DNA of 64,000 nucleotides, taken from NCBI GenBank assembly GCA_009602725.1, contig WELB01000025.1, forward strand, positions 570,989 through 634,988, written 5' to 3'. The notes beneath the pieces are model-generated. The model was not told where the DNA came from, ran no database searches, and was given only the letters and a program-made list of their open reading frames with translations. Of the stretch, positions 57,127 to 64,000 are shown piece by piece; the first letter of the stretch is position 1, and each line of letters opens with the position of its first letter. Source of the stretch: Spirogloea muscicola (lineage: Eukaryota; Streptophyta; Zygnematophyceae; Spirogloeales; Spirogloeaceae). Both the position numbers and the translations under genes were made by a program.

Positions 57127-60100
57127 TCAGTAGGTTGGCGCTTGCAAGAAGACATCGTCAGCATTACCGTCACTGCAAAAAAGGCCTGGATTCTGGGTGA
57201 AGCCCTGCTGGTGGAGCATCTGCCGAGCTCCCAGCACCAGCTGTCGGAATGTCACCTGCCCCTGCTGTGACAGAATCGTCTGGATGGAATGGCTCAGCGC
57301 GCCATATGCCTGCCGAGGATTTCCTGCTGGATCTGCATAGGTCAGCCACATGGGGCATCACATACAACATCCCACGTGACCAGTAGTATCTCAGCTGACA
57401 GACTTGCTATAAGTCTAATCTCATTGGCATTTGGCAGAGCTTTACCAATATTACTCTATAACAGTATAACAGTAAAACAGTATAACAGTATAACAGTGCA
57501 AAATCAAGCAGTATGGATTAATGGATTAATACATTCATACTACTCTACTCTAAATGCTTTTCCACAGGGTATCTGTGAGGAGAAGCAAGTCTTTATCTGG
57601 ACCTTAGCATGCATCTGGCTCAACGAGCTTGCAAAGAACACCATGGGCACAAGCGACAAGACAGGAGGAAGGCTACAGCACCAGCATCAGCTGAGGTCTC
57701 ATTGTGCTGGCAGCCACTGATAAGGATGCCCATATCGCCACGAACGGTGGCCCCCGGTGGCCTCCAGCCTGCATATGCCATGTGGGGCTGTACATTGCCG
57801 CCGAAATTGAATGACGGACCGCCCTGACCGCCACCATAGCTGCCACCTCCACCAGTGACACCTCCCGAGCCAGTTGCAGAGTTGGCAAGCTGCTGCTTCA
57901 GGTAGCTGAGCGCCGCACCCTGTACCATCCCAAACAGCCCCCCACTGCTGCCGCCGCCTCCTGCTCCAATGCCGCTGCTGCCGCCGCCAAACTGGCTTCC
58001 AGCATACTGTGCAAGGACCTTAACGAAGGTTTTCACCATGGGACTGCCAACACAACAGCAGTGAACTTTTCACAATGTCAGTAAGGTGGATCTGCTGTTG
58101 ACCATGCTGACTATGTCCAAGCAGCAGTCCTGGGGGAACTGCATTGCTCCCAGTTGAAAGTGGCTCTATGATGCGGGTCACTTGAACACGTTCTGAGGAG
58201 CTGCAGAAGTGCTGGTGACAGGGCCGTCCTTCACAGGTCACACGAGACGCGACCATTGGCTCACCTGGCATCGTCACCGAACATCTGGAAGAGGCTCGTA
58301 CGGATGTTGCCGACCCCCACATCCTGTCCGCTGCGCTGGCTCAGAATTTGCATCAGCATGTCCAGCGGAATGGCTTTGTTCGCATGCTGCAGGGCGCCAC
58401 CGCCACTGTTGCCGCCGTAGCCGCCGTACCCGCTGGGCGCCTGCCCCTGCGCAGCACCCGGTCCGTACTGCCCAGGACGCCCCGGGGGATATGCAGGCTG
58501 GGTGCCGTCACCACCGTAGCCGCTGCTGTAGCCGCCACCGTATCCGCCGCCGCCGTAGCCGCCGCCGTAATCGGCACTAGGCCCCTGATAGGGTCCTGCT
58601 CCATAAGGTGGCGGTTGCTGGGGCCCTCCAGCCGGAAAGTCGCCACCATCATATGGACCTGGTCCAGGCTGGAAGATGCCAGCGGCGCCAACGCCGCCGC
58701 CCTCACCGGCGTCGTACTCGCCATGATGATGATGTCGCAGTCGCTCGCCACCACCATAGTCGAACGGCGGCCCACCTTGATCTTGAGGGGGCATGCCACC
58801 ATACGCGTCGCTACGTCCTCCATACGGCTGCGGGAGGGGCGGTGGACGGTCGTACTCCTGGCCGCCATAAGGGCCGGGGGGAGGACCGGAGAGTTCTGGT
58901 CCTTGGCCGTAGCCGCCGCCACCATCGCCGTACTCGCCAGGTCTCGGTGGCGGCGGTCGACCGTACGCGTCTCCGCCCATTATCTCAAAGCGTCCTCCAC
59001 CTGTGCCGTATGGCGGCAGACCACCACTGGCCTCGTAGCGATTGCCGCCACCATTGAAGTTACCCTCCCCCCCATAACCTTCCTCGCGACCAGCTCCATA
59101 ACCGCCGCCAGCGTACTCAGCCCTCGCTGGCCCGCCTTCGCCTTCATAGCCTTCCTCTCGGTGGTGGTGGTGGTGCCGGTGATGCTCGCCACGCTCCTGG
59201 ACAGCGCTGAAGTTGTCGCCCTCCAGAAAACCCCGTTCACCAACGAAACCGAAATCTGTGAGATCTCGCGTACCCAGCCCCTCTGGAATGTCCCGGCTGC
59301 CGCCGTTTCCATCATCGTCCAAGTCCTTCTTGCCAAGAACACTGCTGAACATGCCAATCAGCCCCTGCAGGCCACCGCCACCAGCCCCAGAGGCGGCTGC
59401 CGCCCCGGCTCCGCCAAGCTGCTCCTTCTCGTGGTCGATCAGACCACCGCTGTGGCAGGAGTCCGCGATGACGATGAACTTCACGCCGTCAGGAACACTG
59501 TTCACGATGTCGCGGAAGTCATCGTCTGCGCCCGCCCACATCATGTAGTCAACTCGAGGCTTAGACTTACGTAGTCACCACATGCAAAGCCCTGAAGCAG
59601 CTTCAACCCAAAGTCCCTTTCAAGCATTTAAGGTGCAGCGACTGCCAGTCAAGGCCGTGATGCCAGTACTGCTCGCAGATGCATACCGACCAGTGAGCAG
59701 GTTCATGTCAGTGGGGACGATGCACTGCTCCCGCCCGTCGTCGTCAGGCATTCCCGACTCCTGAGGGATCTCTGTGCCGTGGCCGGAGAAGTGGAAGAGC
59801 ACGACGTCGCCCGGCGCCGTACCACGCGCGATCTTCGCCAGTGCGCTGCGAATGTTGGCGCCCGTCGGCTGCGGGTAGCTCTGAGAATCCGAGGTTGGAG
59901 GCAAATGGGCGCAGCAATCGTCATTAGCGTAACATGCATTGAGCTCTGTGCATTGTCATTCATGGCAATCAAGTCACCCCAACAAGCATCAGCCTGGACT
60001 ACTCAGCCATCCTTGGAAGATAGCGTACTAGCTCACACATGAATTTTGTGACCAACGGTATGTTTAGCCTTAGCATATAACTATATGTGTTCTTATCAGT

Positions 60101-60749
60101 CATTAGGCTTCAGCCGGGTCCATGCGGCTCGCAATAATGCGCAGCATAGCCTGGACCAGCACAGTCGGAGGAGCGGCCAGCGGCGGCAATGGTGCCGGAC
60201 CTACCCGGTCGGTGTCGATCATGACGACCACGTCGTCGGGCGAGAAGCCGAAGCGCCGCAGCAGCAGCGTCCGCATGGCCATCACGTCGTTGACGCACCC
60301 CTTGAGCTCCACCTGCGAGCCATGCCATGGCGGCCAGCTGCCAGTGAGGGGGGGCCATCGCCTACCGCTGGGCCGTTTCCGCAGCCGGGCGCGACGCCGC
60401 GGCGACTCTTCCGACGACGACGACGACGAAGACGACCACAGCCACCGCTGCCGCAGCCCGGCGACGACGCCGCACTCGCCGCCGCAACCGCCGCCGCACT
60501 CGCGGCCGCCGCTGCCGCCGCCGCAATTGCCGCCGCCGACGCAGCCGCCGCCACAATCGCCGCCGCAACCGCCGCCGCACTCGCCGCCTCCGCCGCAGTC
60601 GCCGCCGCAATCTCCGCCGCAGTCGCCGCCGCAATTTCGGCGACGTCTCGACGACGGACGGCCCACGGCTATCAGGCGGTGACACAGCGCGGCACACGCA
60701 CCTGCGTGCCTGGGTAGTTGCAGCCGGCCAGCAGCGCCCGGCGGGCCAT
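57127..60749 (-). CDS. Type II metacaspase with expanded linker
   Basis: Cysteine protease of clan CD cutting after Arg/Lys, Ca2+-activated in plants, acting in stress and cell death. Exons 60749-60702, 60312-60205, 59880-59691, 59525-58265, 58043-57682 and 57332-57127 join in phase to 724 residues. The start [16 protein letters not shown] with no prodomain, the catalytic His in FHFSGHG (about residue 86) and Cys in [12 protein letters not shown] (about 139) define p20. The p10 part has [59 protein letters not shown] and [15 protein letters not shown]. All match plant type II enzymes (AtMC4-like). The p20-p10 linker is about 340 residues of Gly/Pro/Tyr/Gln-rich sequence with two His runs. That is several times the plant length and resembles the N-terminal prodomain of type I metacaspases. 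Antisense frames here are shadows. Confidence 0.95.
57457..57496 (+). repeat. 8-bp tandem repeat in metacaspase intron
   Basis: Five consecutive 8-bp units TATAACAG (one is TAAAACAG) in the last intron of the metacaspase gene. Confidence 0.9.
60460..60640 (-). repeat. Trinucleotide-rich tract in metacaspase intron 1
   Basis: On the minus strand, repeated GGCGGCGATTGC/GGCGGCGACTGC-like units with interruptions. It is open in the frame of exon 2 and would read as Cys/Gly-rich, but exon 1 reading through the intron meets a stop soon after its donor. I treat it as intronic. 60750-60954 upstream is GC-rich 5' flank with a CCG run at 60788-60812. Confidence 0.6.
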
Positions 60750-60954
60750 CTCGGCAACGACCGCGTCCTTCGCGCGCAGGCGGAGCCGCCGCCGCCGCCG
60801 CCGCCGCCGCCGGGGACTGCGGCGCGTTGCGCGGCGGCCTCGCTGGCGGCAGGCGGCAGCACTGGTCGAGGGCGCCAAGTGGCGGGGAGGCGCGGGCTTC
60901 GGCCAAGTGGGAGAGGGAATTCCTGCGGCTTGACGGAATTCCTCGAGTCATCCT

Positions 60955-62490
60955 CGGGACAGAGCGCGCGCGGTGCGCATGAAACAAAAAGGGAGGCCAA
61001 TTCTAGCCTTACAAGTGTCCTGTCAACTGGGTAATGAGCTGGCTAAGTGGCATCCTGGCGTCCGCGGCCACCCTGGTACAGCATCCCGCGTTCCTCACCA
61101 CACCAGCAGCGCTGCTGCAGGCCAGCCTGCCGATCAGCCGTGGCGGCTTGGGATGCCGCTCAGTTGCCCGCGGCTGCGAGGCGGCCTACATGGGTAGCTG
61201 GGCTCAGGTGGCAGCCCCAATGAGCCAGAGGTTCCTCGTGGACGGCCAGCGCGTCCTGGAGCGGGTGGCAGCTGAGGTGGAGATCGGTCAGCTGCCTTTT
61301 CAGGTTGCCCTCCGCTCTGCCCGCGACGGGCTCCTGGCGGTCCACCCCCGCATGTCGGAACAGGCTGTTCCTTTCATCCACCTCGCCCACACCCCAGACC
61401 AGCGTGCCCAGGCACGCTTCTCGGCGTTGGTTGAACAAGCGGCCTCCGACCAGGTGGTGGAGCTTCTCCCCCCGGCTGACCTGCGAGGGCGCGCCCGGCT
61501 GCTCTCAGCCTCCTCCCCTGGGGCGGCGGCGTGGCTATCGGCGCTTCCACTCCACGCGGCGCTCACAATGCCTGACGAGGTCTTCCGGACGGCGGTCCAC
61601 CGGCTCTTGGGCCTCCTTCCCCCCTGCCTCGTGGGCGTCCCTCAATGCGAGTGCGGTGCCCGACACGATGATCCTGCGGAGCTGGCCGCCCACATGCTCC
61701 GTTGCGCCCACGGGGGGGAGCGGACCGCTTCCCATGACCTCCTGCGCGACGGTATGCAGGGGGTGTTTTCGGAGGCGGGCTTCAAGGTTGCGGTAGAGAA
61801 CTCGTCAATCATGCCCATTCAGCTGGGCGCGGACGGCCAGCCCCATACGCGACGCGCTGACCTGGTCGCCATCCCTCCCGGCGGCGGTCCCCGCATCATC
61901 GCTGATGTGGTGACAACAGACTGCATCGACTCCGCCAACCCCACCAGATCGGCGTCGTTTGCAGGGCACGCGGTCGGCCAGGCGGCCCGCGGCAAGGAGC
62001 GAAAATACGCTGATCACCCGGTGGGGGATGAATTCGCGGCCCTGGCGATGGATGTACACGGGGCTTTCGGCAGCCGCTGGCTGGATCTCATTCAGCGGCT
62101 TGCTCGCCAGGCCATTGACCGGCGGCCGGGTCTGCCAGGGGCGATGCCCGGCTTCAACGCCGCCGGGTCGCTCGCACAAGTCTTCCGCATGCGCCTGGCC
62201 GTATCGCTTCAACGCTCCCTTGCCCACCACGCCGTCCATACGCGCGCAGGCCGTGCTATGGCCGCCGCCTCTGGGTCTCGGCGGAGCGCCTCTTTCCCTG
62301 CAGCGAGCTACTCAGACCTGATGTTGCTTACTCGTAGGTACTGAGCTTTCCTCTGCATCGTTTCTGTGTTCTGCAGTATGTTGTAGTGTAGTCCTTTCTC
62401 CGGCTCCTCTTGCTTTGGCTTTAAACATTGTCCATTCTTTTTTGGGCTGGCTTGGCCAGCCCCTCTTTTCTATGGGCGCGCTCTTCTCGC
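60955..62490 (+). mobile_element. LINE C-terminal copy, best preserved
   Basis: The frame is open from 61034 to the stop at 62342 (436 codons) without interruption. Residues 1-200 are the region after the reverse transcriptase (GILASAATLVQHP, CEAAYMGSWAQVAAPMSQRF). A zinc knuckle CECGARHDDPAELAAHMLRC spans 205-224. A PD-(D/E)XK-like endonuclease region follows (RRADLVAIPPGGGP near 273, IIADVV near 288, KERKYADHP near 321), then AMDVHGAFGSRWLDLI and the terminal SYSDLMLLTRRY. The tail has a perfect hairpin GGGCTGGC-TTG-GCCAGCCC at 62444-62462. The reverse transcriptase part is missing; the 13.9-kb repeat module abuts its 5' side. Endonuclease assignment is by motif order, not proven. Confidence 0.9.
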
Positions 62491-62574
62491 TAAGGGGGAC
62501 GTTGCTATCCCCGAGTGAGCACATGCATGTCTGACAAGCTATACTGAGGCGCCAAACCACCACCACGGAAGCCG

Positions 62575-62990
62575 TTAGCCTGGGCTAATGCACGACCAGC
62601 ACGCCAGTGTATCGCAAGTGCCCTGGGAGCGCTGTAGACTCAATGATAGCCGCATTCTATAGCATGCAACGATGGCTTGCGGGACGCTAGAATGCCCTGA
62701 GCTACCCGCCCGACTGCATGTCGACGAGCATCGACATGCAGTGCCAGGCGATGGAGGAGGGAAGACCACTTCGTTCCATAGCCGCCGCATGTGTCCATGG
62801 CGCATGGGAACAAGTGGTCGGCCCGGGGGTGGTCATTATAGTGCCTCTCCTTCTTCCTCTCCGCACGATGTGTCGCCCAACCTGGCACATTCGGTGTGGG
62901 TGCCCCTGGTTGCAATGCGTCGATGAGAACGACGTCGAGGAAAAGACGAGGCCCACCACTCCGGGGGTGGCCACCACAAAGAGTCATCCT
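62575..62990 (-). mobile_element. Divergent LINE C-terminal fragment (minus)
   Basis: The minus frame from about 62987 reads LFLDVVLIDALQP, AERKKERHYNDHPRADHLFP and AMDTCGGYGTKWSSLLHRLA. These parallel IIADVV, KERKYADHP and AMDVHGAFGSRWLDLIQRLA of the main family, but with many differences. YRMRLSLSLQRS follows in another frame. It is a second lineage, frameshifted. A 12-bp perfect inverted repeat (62713-62724 / 62731-62742) falls inside it. Confidence 0.75.
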
Positions 62991-63084
62991 CGGGAGAGAA
63001 GATGCCCCTCGGTGTGCATGACCTGAAGATGGAATAATGAAGGTGGCTCTACCTTCGTATAGTGGCCCGCCGCCACGGGCAGCA

Positions 63085-63340
63085 GAGCGAGCAGCCTGGC
63101 TGCAATGTCGCCGGGTCTCTCGCTCAAGTCTTCCGGATGCGCTTGGCCTTGCAGCGGTCCCTTGCCTTCGCGGTTCACTTGCGCGCAGGCCGCGCTTTGG
63201 CGGCGGCCTCCAGCTTCCGTCTTCAGGCCCCGCAGTCGCTGCTTAGCTCGTAGTTTGGCCCCTTCGAACCTTGTCAATTCTTTTCGGGCTGGCTTCTCAC
63301 AGCCCTTGCCCCCATCGGGAGAGCCACTTCTTCCGTCAGG
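63085..63340 (+). mobile_element. LINE 3' end plus tail
   Basis: The coding end (NVAGSLAQVFRMRLALQRSL, LRAGRALAAAS) jumps at about 63216 into a tail that is nearly identical to 46190-46310 and 13683-13800. The hairpin is at 63286-63305. The join looks like a deletion or template switch between subtypes. Confidence 0.8.
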
Positions 63341-63525
63341 GCGACATCTATCCGCCTGCTAGCTATTCCGATTTGCATCTACTGACTAGAAATTACTGAG
63401 AGTCCCCTTGCTGCCGTCTTAGCACTTAGTACCTTGCTTTCTGCGCCATTCGGCTCCGTTCAGACCTTGTCCATTCCTTTGGGCTGGCCTCTCACAGCCA
63501 CCAGTCAATTGGGCCGCGCTTTCTT
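63337..63525 (+). mobile_element. LINE 3' end plus tail, in tandem
   Basis: Starts immediately after the previous tail. Coding end RQGDIYPPASYSDLHLLTRN with a stop near 63398, then tail with hairpin GGGCTGGCCTCTCACAGCC at 63481-63499. Same subtype as 13228-13380. Confidence 0.78.
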
Positions 63526-63529
63526 CTAC

Positions 63530-64000
63530 CAAAGGGGGCAAGGGCTGTAAACAGCCAGCCTGAAAAGCGCTGACAAGGTCCGAAGAATGCGAGAATGGCT
63601 TGCCCGACGAATGACAGTGGCTCTCCCAAGAAACCAGCATTTGCGGAGGGCTGCCCAATCTGGGCTTGCCAATCACAGCCATCGCCATGCACTGAAAGGG
63701 ACTTTCTTTCTGGAGGGGGCGAGGGCTGTGGAAACCAGCCCGGACAGGTGAAAGAAGATGGTCTGAGGGGCCGGAAGGCGCTAAGACCGGACAGCGATGT
63801 AAGTGGCTACAGCGGATGGGAGCTCGGTGGCCCCTAATCAGCAGCCGCATGTCGGAGTACCTTGCAGCTGGAAAAATCACTGTGACGAGACCCAGAAGCG
63901 GCAGCCAAAGCGCGGCCTGCCCGCTGGTGCACTGCATGAGCCTGGGATTGCTGAAGAGAGACGGAGAGACGGAGAGCATGCGGAACACCTGAGTAAAGCG
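63530..64000 (-). mobile_element. LINE 3' end plus tails (minus), reaching window edge
   Basis: The minus frame at 64000-63830 reads TQVFRMLSVS then AARYSDMRLLIRGH. Tails lie at 63723-63740 and 63542-63560 (plus-strand form GGGCTGTAAACAGCC). Homologous to 17290-17610. It sits back-to-back with the plus-oriented copies, so the tails meet tail-to-tail. Confidence 0.75.

Noticed and set aside
58348-59574. 408-codon plus-strand ORF
   Set aside because: Antisense shadow of the metacaspase linker exon; the minus strand holds the catalytic Cys and conserved p10 start.
60103-60987. Minus ORF reading through metacaspase intron 1 as Cys/Gly-rich protein
   Set aside because: Exon 1 and exon 2 join exactly at conserved [12 protein letters not shown]. 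Exon 1 reading into the intron hits a stop, so the Cys/Gly frame is probably not translated.
62713-62742. 12-bp perfect inverted repeat as a regulatory site
   Set aside because: It falls inside a decayed LINE coding fragment; most likely incidental.
63258-63280. CTTCGAACC in LINE tails as a tRNA T-loop/B box
   Set aside because: No A box at proper spacing and no cloverleaf; the string is a conserved part of the tail but does not fold as a tRNA.

Overview
This is nuclear DNA from a green plant-lineage eukaryote, most likely a chlorophyte alga (possibly trebouxiophyte). The genes are split by many short GT-AG introns. Coding exons are GC-rich with GCC/CGC trinucleotide runs. The gene set includes a chloroplast import channel subunit (TIC20), a plant-type type II metacaspase, a plant SOV-like DIS3L2 exonuclease and a white-brown-complex ABC transporter. 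No bacterial or viral genome features are present.

Layout. 1-465: reverse-transcriptase piece of a LINE (-). 1259-6462: DIS3L2/SOV RNase (-), head-to-head with eIF3f (+, 6505-8367). 9387-9770: mitochondrial-type uL18 (+). 10964-13099: HAD-family hydrolase (-). 13.2-18.5 kb: LINE debris with nothing else secure. 19141-23247: ABCG half-transporter (+). 23803-30969: proteasome subunit RPN1 (-). A poly-T/N gap (30970-31409) separates it from cytosolic-type valyl-tRNA synthetase (+, to 37812). 38512-39295: small plastid-type CxxC...HxxC protein (-). 39.7-41.3 kb: 5'-truncated LINE. 41.3-48.5 kb: a graveyard of LINE 3' ends plus one LTR-element gag fossil. 48502-52127: long disordered protein (-). 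A second poly-T/N gap (52128-53211) separates it from TIC20 (+, to 55791). 57127-60749: type II metacaspase (-) with an enlarged Gly/Tyr/Pro/His linker. 60.95-62.5 kb: the best-preserved LINE C-terminal copy. 62.5-64 kb: more LINE 3' ends on both strands.

Functionally the host genes are housekeeping: RNA decay, translation initiation, organellar ribosome, aminoacylation, proteasome, plastid protein import, membrane export and a stress protease. They do not form one pathway. Several are arranged as divergent pairs that probably share promoters.

The distinctive feature is a LINE family whose C-terminus carries a zinc-knuckle and a PD-(D/E)XK-like domain. Its 3' tail folds into a small G/C hairpin whose loop varies while the stem is kept. 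About twenty tails are scattered on both strands, often as head-to-tail runs of short 3' ends. One lies beside a decayed organelle-type tRNA-Pro inside a host intron. All splice sites were placed by eye from reading frame, GT/AG (rarely GC/AG) signals and recalled family conservation. Nothing was run against a database.
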